Assembly (NCBI RefSeq): GCF_025515205.1
Contig: NZ_JAOPFX010000003.1
Coordinates: 1-64,000 of the forward strand
Reading direction: 5' to 3'
Length of the DNA stretch: 64,000 nucleotides
Source of the DNA: Microbacterium fluvii
GTDB lineage: Bacteria > Actinomycetota > Actinomycetes > Actinomycetales > Microbacteriaceae
A program made the translations under genes and the position numbers. Each line of letters begins with the position of its first letter. The stretch's first letter is position 1. Below are positions 51,024-59,528 of the stretch, piece after piece. Below the pieces are notes generated by a model. That model made no database searches and was not told the origin of the DNA. It was given only the letters and a program-made list of their open reading frames with translations.

Positions 51024-52018
51024 AGATCGCACGCTGGACCCTTGCCTCGGTCGCCGAGCCCGCCTCGGTCGCCGAGCCCGTCGAGGCGTCGGAGGGCTTC
51101 GTCGTCGACGACCGCGTCGTGCCGTTTCCGCAGGGCGTGACGGTCCGGAGCCTCCTCCACGGCGGCCTGGATGCTGCCGCCGCCGTCTTCGACGACCGCG
51201 ACGAGTCCGCCGCGGTGCCCCTGGCCGACGTGCGACTGCTCGCGCCGCTGGTGCCGGCATCCATCCGCGACTTCGTCGCCTTCGAAGAGCACGTCGAGGG
51301 GGTCTCGGCCTCGGTCGACGGCAAGGGAGGCGCGGTGCCGGAGTGGTACGAGGCGCCGACCTTCTACTTCACCAACCCGCACACGGTGCGCGCGACCGGC
51401 GAGGTCGTGCCGGTGCCCGAGTCGCAGCGCCTGGACTTCGAGCTGGAGCTCGCGGCGGTCATCGGCGGTGTCGCCGGATCGTCGGGGGCGAACCTCGACG
51501 CGGATGCGGCAGCATCCCACATCTTCGGCTACACCGTCATGAACGACTGGTCGGCCCGCGACCTGCAGGCGCGCGAGATGAAGGTGCGGCTGGGGCCCGC
51601 CAAGGGCAAGGACTTCGGCATCACCCTGGGCCCGTGGATCGTCAGCACCGACGAGCTGGCGTCGTATCTCGACGAGGACGGCTTCCTCGCCGTGCGCGCC
51701 GAGGTCTTCGTCAACGGCGCGCTCGTGGGCGAAGACCTCGTCTCGAACATGGGCTGGCCTTTCGGCGAGCTCATCGCCTACGCCGCCCGCAACTCGGTCG
51801 TCGTGCCGGGCGACGTGCTCGGCTCGGGCACCGTGGGCGGCGGAGGCTGCCTCGGCGAGCTCTGGGGCCGCGGCAGCTCGATCCCGCCGCTTCAGCCCGG
51901 CGACGAGGTGCGCATGGTGATCGAGGGCGTCGGCGAGATCGTCAACGTCGTGGGGGAGCGGGTCGCCGCCCCTCCCATCCCGCGCGCCCGCGAGCGCTCC
52001 CGCGCCCGCCGCCGCTGA
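51020..52018 (+). CDS. Fumarylacetoacetate hydrolase family protein
   Basis: 332 residues: IRDFVAFEEHVEG, metal region RLDFELELAAVIGG, DWSARDLQAREM and GPAKGKDFGITLGPW. Probably hydrolyses an acylpyruvate or hydrates an oxo acid at the end of the pathway. Residues about 9-21 (SVAEPASVAEPVE) come from an 18-bp tandem duplication that resembles an extragenic repeat, an in-frame insertion in a variable N-terminal part. The C-terminus is Arg-rich. Last gene of the operon. Confidence 0.9.
   Translation: MKIARWTLASVAEPASVAEPVEASEGFVVDDRVVPFPQGVTVRSLLHGGLDAAAAVFDDRDESAAVPLADVRLLAPLVPASIRDFVAFEEHVEGVSASVDGKGGAVPEWYEAPTFYFTNPHTVRATGEVVPVPESQRLDFELELAAVIGGVAGSSGANLDADAAASHIFGYTVMNDWSARDLQAREMKVRLGPAKGKDFGITLGPWIVSTDELASYLDEDGFLAVRAEVFVNGALVGEDLVSNMGWPFGELIAYAARNSVVVPGDVLGSGTVGGGGCLGELWGRGSSIPPLQPGDEVRMVIEGVGEIVNVVGERVAAPPIPRARERSRARRR
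51044..51079 (+). repeat. 18-bp tandem duplication inside FAH gene
   Basis: GCCTCGGTCGCCGAGCCC occurs twice in tandem (51044-51061, 51062-51079), followed by GTCGAGGC. The unit resembles intergenic repeats of the type GTCGCCGAGCCCGTCGA found in related actinobacteria. In frame. Confidence 0.75.
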
Positions 52019-52071
52019 GCCGCAGCCGCCAAGCTCGCCGCGAGCCGGGCCGACCGCATCCACCCTTCGCC

Positions 52072-52308
52072 AGATCAGGTGATTCGGCTCACACAGGTCG
52101 TTCCGCGACCGATCGACCTGTGCCGGCGAGATCTCCTGATCTCGTGCAGGGGCAGCCGCGGAGGTGGCGGGAGAGCGGATGCTGGCAGTTCCGGTCGCTG
52201 CCGCGAGATCAGGTGATTCTGCTTACACAGGTCGTTCCGCGACCGATCGACCTGTGCCGGCGAGATCTCCTGATCTGGTGAAGGAGGCGTAGCGAGATCT
52301 CCTGATCT
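52072..52308. repeat. Two complete GATCAGG/GAGATCTCCTGATCT hairpin units plus a partial
   Basis: Unit 1 (52072-52143) and unit 2 (52206-52276) are nearly identical over about 70 bases; a third core lies at 52294-52308. In each unit an outer pair AGATCAGG/CCTGATCT encloses an inner 9-bp pair CACAGGTCG/CGACCTGTG around a 13-base loop. The rest of 52019-52470 contains the promoter of the exporter gene and nothing else I can identify. Confidence 0.88.
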
Positions 52309-52344
52309 GATCGGAGGGAGAGAGAACCCACGGAGCACCTTTGG

Positions 52345-52373
52345 TTGCTTTTCGACCTAAGTAGGGCTAGTCT
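52345..52373 (+). promoter_or_regulatory. Probable promoter of DHA2 exporter
   Basis: TTGCTT (52345-52350) and TAGTCT (52368-52373) are separated by 17 bp. The surrounding bases are AT-richer than the flanks. The gene start at 52471 leaves a leader of about 90 bases. Confidence 0.5.
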
Positions 52374-52470
52374 GAGACCGACGTCGGGGCCATAGGCCCG
52401 TTCGCTCGGCACGGTCGCCGCAGCGGCACACACGGTCGCGTCGATCACCCGGTCGTACGGGTGCCCACGA

Positions 52471-53964
52471 ATGCCTCTGTCTGCACTCCGCCTCCGCCTG
52501 CTGGTCGCCTCGCTCCTGGTCGTCAGCTTTCTCGGCGCGCTCGACCACACCGTCGTCTCCACGTCGCTCGCGACCATCGCGGGCTCGCTCGGCGCCCTCG
52601 AGCAGCTCAGCTGGATCGTCGTCGGCTACACCCTCGCGGCCACCGCGATGCTGCCGGTGCTCGGCAAGCTCGGCGATGTCGTGGGTCCGCGGCGCGTGTT
52701 CCTCATCTCGCTGGTCGGGTTCATCGCGGCGTCGCTCGTGTGCGGGTTCGCTCCGTCGATGGGCTGGCTCATCGCGGCGCGCGTCGTGCAGGGCATGTGC
52801 TCGGCGGGGCTGCAGCTCATGTCGCAGACGATCATCGCGACCGTCACGACGCCCCGCCAGCGCCCCCGCTACATGGCGATCATCGGCGCCGCCTTTCCCA
52901 TCGCGATCGTCGTGGGTCCGGTGCTCGGCGGCCTCATCACCGACTTCTGGGGCTGGCCGTGGGTGTTCTGGATCAACGTGCCGGTCGGAATCGCCGCCCT
53001 CGTGCTCGCTCTCGTCGCCGTGCCGCACATCGCGCCGGGGGTCCGCGCGCGCTTCGATGTCGCCGGCGCGATCTCGTTCACGATCGCCCTCGTCGCCCTC
53101 GTGCTCGGGGTCACCTGGGTGGGCGACGCCTCGCTGCGCCTCTCGGCCGCCGTGGCGTTCGCCGTCGCGCTCGCCGCCTTCGCGGTGTTCTTCGCGATCG
53201 AGGCGCGGGCGCAGACGCCCATCCTGCCGCTGCCGCTGTTCGCCGACCGCACCATCGCGGCCTGCTTCGCGCTGTCGGCCATCATCGGCATCGGCCTGTT
53301 CGCGGTGACCTCCTACCTGCCCACCTACTTCCAGATGGCCTACCGCACGACCGCGACCGTCTCGGGTCTCGTGCCGATCGCGACGGTGCTCGGGATGCTG
53401 GTGAGCAACCTCGTCACCGGCCACCTCGTCAGCCGCACCGGCCGCTACCGGCTCTACCCGATCATCGGCACGCTCCTCGGCGCCGCCGGCCTGTTCGTCA
53501 TGGCGCTGCTGCCGGTGGGACTCCCGCTGGCGGTGCCGATGGCCGTCATGGCCGTCGTCGGCATCGGCACGGGGTCGTTCATGAACCTCATCTTCGCCGT
53601 CGTGCAGAGCGCCGCCCCGCGCGACCAGCTCGGCACCGTCACGGCGACCACCAACCTCGTGCGGCAGATCGGCGCGACCGTCACGACCGCCGTCATCGGC
53701 GGCGTCGTGGGCTTCGGCGTCGCGGCACGCCTGCCGCAGGGGCTGGATGCTGCCACCCTCACGCCGCAGATCGTGCACGCCGCCGACCCCGCCACCCAGG
53801 CCGCCGTCGCCGAGATCTACCGCGACGTGTTCGTGCCGGTGTTCCTGGCGCTGGCCGCCGTCTATGCGCTCGGGGTCGTCGCCGCCGTGATGCTGCCGCA
53901 CGGCCGGCTCTCCGACGACACCTCGTCGATCCCCGTGACCGACCCCCAGACCCAGACCGCGTGA
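52471..53964 (+). CDS. MFS exporter, DHA2 (14-TM) type
   Basis: 497 residues with about 14 hydrophobic helices. Motif C-like GAAFPIAIVVGPVLGGLITD and the loop LGKLGDVVGPRRVF mark a DHA2 drug:proton antiporter. It probably exports a toxic phenolic or aglycone, protecting the cell during catabolism. Starts the right-hand cluster; the stop lies 28 bp before the GMC oxidase with GAGGAGA between, so the two may be co-transcribed. Confidence 0.9.
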   Translation: MPLSALRLRLLVASLLVVSFLGALDHTVVSTSLATIAGSLGALEQLSWIVVGYTLAATAMLPVLGKLGDVVGPRRVFLISLVGFIAASLVCGFAPSMGWLIAARVVQGMCSAGLQLMSQTIIATVTTPRQRPRYMAIIGAAFPIAIVVGPVLGGLITDFWGWPWVFWINVPVGIAALVLALVAVPHIAPGVRARFDVAGAISFTIALVALVLGVTWVGDASLRLSAAVAFAVALAAFAVFFAIEARAQTPILPLPLFADRTIAACFALSAIIGIGLFAVTSYLPTYFQMAYRTTATVSGLVPIATVLGMLVSNLVTGHLVSRTGRYRLYPIIGTLLGAAGLFVMALLPVGLPLAVPMAVMAVVGIGTGSFMNLIFAVVQSAAPRDQLGTVTATTNLVRQIGATVTTAVIGGVVGFGVAARLPQGLDAATLTPQIVHAADPATQAAVAEIYRDVFVPVFLALAAVYALGVVAAVMLPHGRLSDDTSSIPVTDPQTQTA

Positions 53965-53992
53965 GCGGCGCCCATCTCAGCGAGGAGACATC

Positions 53993-55558
53993 ATGACCGC
54001 CCCCACCATCGCCGTCGTCGGCAGTGGTCCCATCGGCTCCGCCTACGCCCGCGTGCTGCTCGAGTCGCTGCCGGACGCGCGCGTGGTCATGTTCGAGGCC
54101 GGTCCGCAGGTCACCGAGCCCGCGGGGGCGAGCGTGCGCAACATCGCCGACCCCGCCCAGAAGGCCCTCGCCCGCGAGAGGTCGCAGGGGCCGCAGTCCG
54201 GCACGCACCGCGAATCGCTCGGCATCCCCGCAGGCGTCGTCGTCGAGGGCATGTTCACCGCCCGTGAAGGCACCTTCCTGCTCGACTTCGGCGGCGAGGG
54301 CGCCGCGCACGCCGCGACCTTCCCGGCGGCGGCCGCCGCCAACAACGTGGGCGGTCAGGGCGCGCACTGGACGTGCGCGATCCCGCGGCCCGCCTTCAGC
54401 GAGAAGGTGCCGTTCATCCCCGACGACGAGTGGGAAGACCTGATCTCCACGGCCGAGGCGCTGCTGCACCACCGCGCCGACGCCTTCAGCGACTCGCCCA
54501 TCGGCACCGCGATCCGCTCGCTCCTGACCGACGAGTTCGGCGCCGAGCTGCCCGAGGGCTACGGCCCGAGCACCCTCCCCGTCGCGGGCGACCCGCAGCC
54601 CGACGGATCAATGGTGTGGGCCGGCGCCGACATGGTGCTGGGCCCGCTCCTCGACCAGGGAACCGACGAGGCCGCGCGCTTCGAGCTGCGCGACCTGTCG
54701 CTCGTGCGCCGCATCGAGCACGCGAACGGCCGCGCGGTCGGGGTCACCGTCGAAGACCTCCGCACCGGCGAGAGCTCGTTCTTCGCCGCCGACCTCGTGG
54801 TGGTGGCCGCCGACGCCTTCCGCTCGCCGCAGCTGCTGTGGGCCTCCGACATCCGCCCGCCCGCGCTCGGGCGCTACCTCACCGAGCACCACGTCGTCAT
54901 CTGCACCGTCGCTCTCGACGCCGAGAAGATGGGCGGGCTCGTCACCGACGAGCAGCTCGCCCGCGAACTCGCCCGCAGGGCGCAGAACGCCGCCGATCCG
55001 GTCGCGGCGGTCAACCGCATCCCGTTCTCCGAACCCGACCACCCCTTCTCGCTGCAGGTGATGTACGCCGAGAACCCGCCCTTCCAGCTCGACCCCACTC
55101 ACCCGAGCGCGGGCAACCGCTGGGGCTACGTGAACATGGGCTACGGCGTGCGCAAGCACCCTCGTGCAGAAGACGGCGTGCGCTTCGACGACGACGAACT
55201 CGACTGGCGGGGCCTGCCCAACATGACCATCGAGTACGCCCTGACGGATGCCGAGACCGCCGAGATCGACGAGGCCACGGTGCGACTGCGCCGGGCCGGA
55301 GAAGCGCTCGGGGCGTTCGTCGCCGGCCCCCGGCTGCTGCCCAACGGCTCGAGCCTGCACTACATGGGCACGATGCGCATGGGCAAGACCGACGACGGCA
55401 CGTCGGTCGCCGACCCGTGGTCGCGCGTGTGGGGCATCGACGGGCTCGTCGTGGGCGGCAACGCCCTCATCCCCACCGCCAACACCATGAACCCCACCCT
55501 GACCAGCGTCGCGCTCGCCGTCCGCGGCGCCCGCGCGGCCGCGCAGACGCTGCGCTGA
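53993..55558 (+). CDS. GMC oxidase, probable C-glycoside 3-oxidase
   Basis: 521 residues of the GMC/pyranose-2-oxidase group: FAD loop VVGSGPIGSAYARVLLES, and the C-terminal catalytic pair His456 (SLHYMGTMRMG) and Asn500 (NTMNPTLTSVAL). The NNVGGQGAHWTCAIPRP segment matches pyranose-oxidase-like enzymes. In Microbacterium, enzymes of this type oxidise C-glycosides at C3 of the sugar before the C-C bond is cut. That role fits here, because two deglycosidase-like genes follow directly. GAGGAGAC precedes the ATG. Start of a second copy is seen at 63887. Confidence 0.88.
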   Translation: MTAPTIAVVGSGPIGSAYARVLLESLPDARVVMFEAGPQVTEPAGASVRNIADPAQKALARERSQGPQSGTHRESLGIPAGVVVEGMFTAREGTFLLDFGGEGAAHAATFPAAAAANNVGGQGAHWTCAIPRPAFSEKVPFIPDDEWEDLISTAEALLHHRADAFSDSPIGTAIRSLLTDEFGAELPEGYGPSTLPVAGDPQPDGSMVWAGADMVLGPLLDQGTDEAARFELRDLSLVRRIEHANGRAVGVTVEDLRTGESSFFAADLVVVAADAFRSPQLLWASDIRPPALGRYLTEHHVVICTVALDAEKMGGLVTDEQLARELARRAQNAADPVAAVNRIPFSEPDHPFSLQVMYAENPPFQLDPTHPSAGNRWGYVNMGYGVRKHPRAEDGVRFDDDELDWRGLPNMTIEYALTDAETAEIDEATVRLRRAGEALGAFVAGPRLLPNGSSLHYMGTMRMGKTDDGTSVADPWSRVWGIDGLVVGGNALIPTANTMNPTLTSVALAVRGARAAAQTLR

Positions 55559-55572
55559 GAACGGAGAGACCC

Positions 55573-56874
55573 ATGCTGCTCGAGAGAGACCTCATCCAGT
55601 CCGTCGGCTTCCGCAATGTGCGCGAGGGTGGCGAGATCACCGGATTCCAGTTCCGGCTGCGCATGCCGTCGTATCGCGGCATGGCCGCATCCCTCATCGA
55701 CGGAGTGGCCGTGCGCATCCCCGGTGTCGTCGACGTCGCGCCCGACGTCCCGCTGTGGACCCTGCAGGGCCGCACCTACACGCTGCAGGAGCTCTGGGAC
55801 GGCGAGGGGGTGCGCTGGCAGCTCGAAGAGGCGGCGATCGTGACGGTGCCCCTCCCGGGAGGGCTGCCCGACGGCATCCACGAGCTGTCGGTCGACCTGC
55901 GACTGCGCATGTCGTACATCCCGCTCGAGCACCAGCCCAGCCGCTATCAGGTCACCAAGCATGTGACTCTCTCGCCCGAAGCGGGCGGCGCGCCCTTCCG
56001 CTACGGCGTCTCGCTTTACAGCTTCATGCACGACTACGGCACGGTGCTCGACCTCGAGACGGCGATGAAGGGCATCGCCGACATCGGCGCGACCGGCATC
56101 GAGATCCTCGGCGAGGGCCACGTGCCCGGCTTCCCGAACCCGACGACGGCGTGGATCGACGAGTGGTTCCGTCTGCTCGAGCGCTACCGCCTCGAGCCCA
56201 CCAACATGGGCTCGTGGATCGACACGCGGCTGCACTCCAGCGGCCCGAACGCCCGTGACCTCACGGCGATCGAGGGCGCGGCCATGCTGCAGCGCGATCT
56301 GCGGCTCGCCAAGACCCTCGGGTTCCGCTTCGTCAGGCCCAAGATCGGCGTCGTCTCGAGCGACCTCGTGCCCCACCCGACGTGGTCCGAGGCCGTCGAG
56401 CGCAGCCTCGACCTCGCGGCCGAGCTCGACGTGGTCATCTGCCCCGAGATCCACTCGCCGACCCCCATCAAGCACGAGGTCGTCGACGACTACATCGGGC
56501 TGATCCAGCGCACCGGCACGCGCCACTTCGGCCTGCTGCTCGACACCGGCATCTTCCAGGACCGGCCCATCCCGCTCGCGCCGGGCGAGCTGCCTGGGCG
56601 GCGCCCCGCGTTCATGGACGGCATCGCCGTCGACCCCGCCGACATCGCGGGCATCGCCGAGTACGTCGTGTTCATCCAGGCGAAGTTCCACGACATCGAC
56701 GACCACCTCGTCGACCAGCAGATCCCGTGGGAGCCGGTGCTGCGGGCGCTCAAAGACGCCGGCTACACCGGCTACCTCTCCAGCGAGTACGAGGGGGAGC
56801 GCACGCCGTGGCGCTCGATCGAGCAGGTGCGCCGCCAGCATTCGCTCATCCGCCAGATCGCCGACCGGCTCTGA
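55573..56874 (+). CDS. Fused C-glycoside deglycosidase-like protein (beta + alpha in one chain)
   Basis: 433 residues. Residues 1-135 look like the DUF6379 beta subunit of C-glycoside deglycosidases (FRNVREGGEITGFQFRLRMP, then YRG, and ELSVDLRLRMSYIP). Residues 140-433 are a xylose-isomerase-like TIM barrel like the alpha subunit, with probable metal or catalytic residues Glu292 and His294 (CPEIHSP), Asp324 (LLLDTG), His373 (AKFHDID) and Glu405 (SSEYEGE). Known enzymes are two-chain; here both parts share one chain. GGAGAG precedes the ATG, 14 bp after the oxidase stop. Substrate unknown. Confidence 0.82.
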   Translation: MLLERDLIQSVGFRNVREGGEITGFQFRLRMPSYRGMAASLIDGVAVRIPGVVDVAPDVPLWTLQGRTYTLQELWDGEGVRWQLEEAAIVTVPLPGGLPDGIHELSVDLRLRMSYIPLEHQPSRYQVTKHVTLSPEAGGAPFRYGVSLYSFMHDYGTVLDLETAMKGIADIGATGIEILGEGHVPGFPNPTTAWIDEWFRLLERYRLEPTNMGSWIDTRLHSSGPNARDLTAIEGAAMLQRDLRLAKTLGFRFVRPKIGVVSSDLVPHPTWSEAVERSLDLAAELDVVICPEIHSPTPIKHEVVDDYIGLIQRTGTRHFGLLLDTGIFQDRPIPLAPGELPGRRPAFMDGIAVDPADIAGIAEYVVFIQAKFHDIDDHLVDQQIPWEPVLRALKDAGYTGYLSSEYEGERTPWRSIEQVRRQHSLIRQIADRL

Positions 56875-56888
56875 CCCGAGGAGGAACC

Positions 56889-58364
56889 ATGCCCAACGGA
56901 CTCATCCACGAAGACTCGCTGCGCGCACACCCCGACGGGCTCGCGCTGCGCCTCACCCTGCCCTGGTACCGCAGCCTCTGGCTGTCGTCGGTGACGAGCC
57001 TGGAGCTGACCGTCGACGGCGTCGACGTCGCCGCTGACGACCTGCGCTTCGACCTCGACGGCACGTCGTACCGGCTCGACGAGCTCGGCGAGCGCAGCGA
57101 CGTGCTCTGGTTCCTGCAGCAGCATCCGCTGCTGGTGGCGCGCCGTGACGAGCCGGTCGCGCTCGGCGAGCGGCACGACATCGTGCTGCGCGGCCAGCTG
57201 CGCCTGCCCTATATGCAGATCGCCCCCGGCGAGGACGGCGGCCCGGGCATGTACGTGCCGAATTTCGTGCGGGATGCCGGGACCTTCACCGTCGTCGACC
57301 ACGATGCCGCGCCGCCCGCGCTCGTCTCCGACGTGCCGCCCGCGCCGCCGGCGACCGACGCCGACCCGTTCCGGCTGGGGCTCACGCTCTATTCGGCCTC
57401 TGCCGAGTTCCGTGCGGGTTGGTTCGACTTCGACGGGCTCCTCGACCGCGTGGCGGAGCTCGGCATCGGGCCCGGCATCGAGATCGTCGCTTCGCAGATG
57501 GTGCCGACCTACCCCGTCGTCTCCGACGAGTTCGTGCGCACCTGGCGCGACGCCTTCGACCGGCACGGGTTCGCTGCGAGCTCGTTCGGAGCCAACCTCG
57601 ACATGGGCAGGCGCCGCGACCGCGACATGACCCCCAACGAGGAGTTCGAGTTCTCGCAGCTCATGTTCCAGGGCGCCAAGAAGCTCGGCTTCCCGCTGGT
57701 GCGCATCCAGTCGGCCAAGCCCGAGCTGCTGCGACGGCTGCTGCCGATCGCCGAGCGAGAGAACCTCACGCTCGCCTACGAGATCCACGCTCCGCTCGGC
57801 CCGAACTCGCCCGAGATCATGAAGGTGCGCGACACCTACGCCGAACTCGACTCACCGCTGCTGGGCTTCGTCGCCGACTTCTCGTCGACGATGCACGCGA
57901 TGAGCCCGACGCTGCTGCGGGCCGTGCAGCGAGCGGGGCTCGACGACGAGGCGCTCGAGACGCTGCAGCGCATCTGGGCGACCGACGCGCCCATGCGCGA
58001 GCGGCAGGAGGAGTTCATCGGCTATCTCCAGGGGCGCGACTTCGACCCCGGTCGCCTCGGCGCCTTCGCGCACCTCGCGTTCAACATGCACGGGCACGTC
58101 GATCCGCGCGAATGGGCCGACATCATGCCGCAGATCCGGCACGTGCACGCCAAGTTCTACGACATCGACGAGCGCGGTCAGGAGCCGGCGATCGACTACC
58201 CGGAGCTCGTGCGCGTGTTCGTCGAGGGCGGATACCGCGGCTACTGGTCGAGCGAGTGGGAGGGGCACGCCTTCGCCGAGCTCGGCGAGGTCGATCCGCT
58301 GCTGCTGGTGCGCCGGCAGCACGACCTCATCCGCGCGAGCATGCGGGCTGCGCTACCGGCCTGA
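56889..58364 (+). CDS. Second fused deglycosidase-like protein
   Basis: 491 residues with the same plan: beta-type domain (about 1-155; LRLTLPWYRSLWLSSVTSLEL, LRGQLRLPYMQIAPGEDGG), a Pro/Ala linker (about 158-175) and a TIM barrel (about 176-491) with Glu298 and His300 (YEIHAPLG), Asp330 (VADFSS), His420 (VHAKFYDID) and Glu456 (SSEWEGH). The His of AKFHDID in the first copy is Tyr here, so the copies may differ in chemistry or substrate, or one may act on the other's product. GAGGAACC precedes the ATG. Its stop overlaps the convergent LysR stop by 12 bp. Confidence 0.8.
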   Translation: MPNGLIHEDSLRAHPDGLALRLTLPWYRSLWLSSVTSLELTVDGVDVAADDLRFDLDGTSYRLDELGERSDVLWFLQQHPLLVARRDEPVALGERHDIVLRGQLRLPYMQIAPGEDGGPGMYVPNFVRDAGTFTVVDHDAAPPALVSDVPPAPPATDADPFRLGLTLYSASAEFRAGWFDFDGLLDRVAELGIGPGIEIVASQMVPTYPVVSDEFVRTWRDAFDRHGFAASSFGANLDMGRRRDRDMTPNEEFEFSQLMFQGAKKLGFPLVRIQSAKPELLRRLLPIAERENLTLAYEIHAPLGPNSPEIMKVRDTYAELDSPLLGFVADFSSTMHAMSPTLLRAVQRAGLDDEALETLQRIWATDAPMRERQEEFIGYLQGRDFDPGRLGAFAHLAFNMHGHVDPREWADIMPQIRHVHAKFYDIDERGQEPAIDYPELVRVFVEGGYRGYWSSEWEGHAFAELGEVDPLLLVRRQHDLIRASMRAALPA

Positions 58365-59297
58365 GTCGCCCAGCTCCTGCTGCACGAGCCGCCCCGCCTC
58401 GGTGAACAGGTCGACCATCCAGGCGTGCTCCGGATCGCGCCCGTGCACGGGGTGCCACCACAGCGCGTTGGCGATGGGGGCCGTCTCGAACGGCAGCGTC
58501 GCCACGCGCACGGGGGCGACCTTGCAGGCCAGCGGCGCGAGGGCTGCCTGCATGAGTCCGATGCGATCGGTGCCCGCGATGAACAGCGGCAGCGAGACGA
58601 AGCTCTCGACCACGGCATCGACGCGGGGCTCGATTCCCAGCTGCTGGATGTGCCGGCTCACCGAGGTGAAGGCCGACCGCGACTGATAGGTCATCACGAA
58701 GGGGAGCTCCGCGAGCTGGTCCATCGTGAGGACGTCGCCGACGGCCGCGTGGTCGTCGGCGACGACGGCGACCCACTCGTCGCGGAAGAGGTCGGCGTGG
58801 GCGAGGTCGGTGAGGAAGCCGTGCGGGATGATCAGCGCGTCTGCGGAGCGCAGCCTGCTCGCGGCGTCTTCGACGATCGCCGGCGTGTGCAGCATGAACC
58901 GGAACCGCACGCCGAGCCCGCGCTCGGCGACCAGTTTCGACACCGTCGCGCCGATCGTCGCGAACCCGTAGTCCGATCCGTAGACCGAGAACTCCCGCGT
59001 CGACTCGCTGGGCGCCCACGCAGCCTGGCTCTCGAACACGCGGCGGGCGCCGTCGAGCGCCGTCGACGTGTACTCCGACAGGCGAAGGGCGAACGGCGTC
59101 AGCTCGTAGGTGTTGCCGCGGCGGGCCAGGATCGGGTCGTTGAAGTGAGCCCGCAATCGCGCCAGCGATGCGCTCAGCGCCGGCTGGCTGAGATGCAGCC
59201 GCTCGGCGGCACGGGTCACACTGCGCTCGGTGAGGAGCGCATCGAGCGAGACCAGCAGGTTGAGATCCAGTCGCGCGAGCAGGCTGTAATCGGTCAC
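58353..59297 (-). CDS. LysR family regulator
   Basis: 314 residues. HTH SVTRAAERLHLSQPALSASLARLRAHF and an effector domain from about residue 95. It differs from the four other LysR proteins in the window, so it may recognise a different site. GTG start. Divergent from the sugar importer with 231 bp between them that contain several inverted repeats, so it probably controls the importer and perhaps the whole C-glycoside cluster. Confidence 0.9.
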   Translation of the reverse strand: MTDYSLLARLDLNLLVSLDALLTERSVTRAAERLHLSQPALSASLARLRAHFNDPILARRGNTYELTPFALRLSEYTSTALDGARRVFESQAAWAPSESTREFSVYGSDYGFATIGATVSKLVAERGLGVRFRFMLHTPAIVEDAASRLRSADALIIPHGFLTDLAHADLFRDEWVAVVADDHAAVGDVLTMDQLAELPFVMTYQSRSAFTSVSRHIQQLGIEPRVDAVVESFVSLPLFIAGTDRIGLMQAALAPLACKVAPVRVATLPFETAPIANALWWHPVHGRDPEHAWMVDLFTEAGRLVQQELGDSGR

Positions 59298-59347
59298 GGC
59301 GGTGTGATCCTTCGGGTGGGTGGAGCACGAGTCTATCGATGACGTCT

Positions 59348-59454
59348 ATGTGCTCCGCAGGGCACATCGTCTGTGGCGATGAGGATTCCGCGGAATCACG
59401 GCATCCGCGGCTTATGCCGCATATTGACAGAACTTATGTGCAATTCCGGCACAT
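59348..59454. promoter_or_regulatory. Operator array between LysR and importer genes
   Basis: Two ATGTGC/GCACAT inverted repeats: 59348-59353 with 59362-59367 (8-base spacer) and 59436-59441 with 59449-59454 (7-base spacer). Between them are the perfect 14-bp palindrome centred at 59390/59391 (GATTCCGCGGAATC) and TATGCCGCATA (59413-59423) that runs into a TTGACA -35 box (59424-59429). No -10 box at the usual spacing was obvious. Confidence 0.55.
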
Positions 59455-59528
59455 CTCCGCGATACTGGTCACACAGCAGGTGGGCTCGACCGAACGAGTC
59501 GCCGACAACGAAGTCAGAAAGGCTGGAC

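Noticed and set aside
59413..59423. TATGCCGCATA as a member of the 47-bp operator set
   Set aside because: Core differs at three positions and the nearest TACTGG box is not at 47 bp; the adjacent LysR belongs to another branch.
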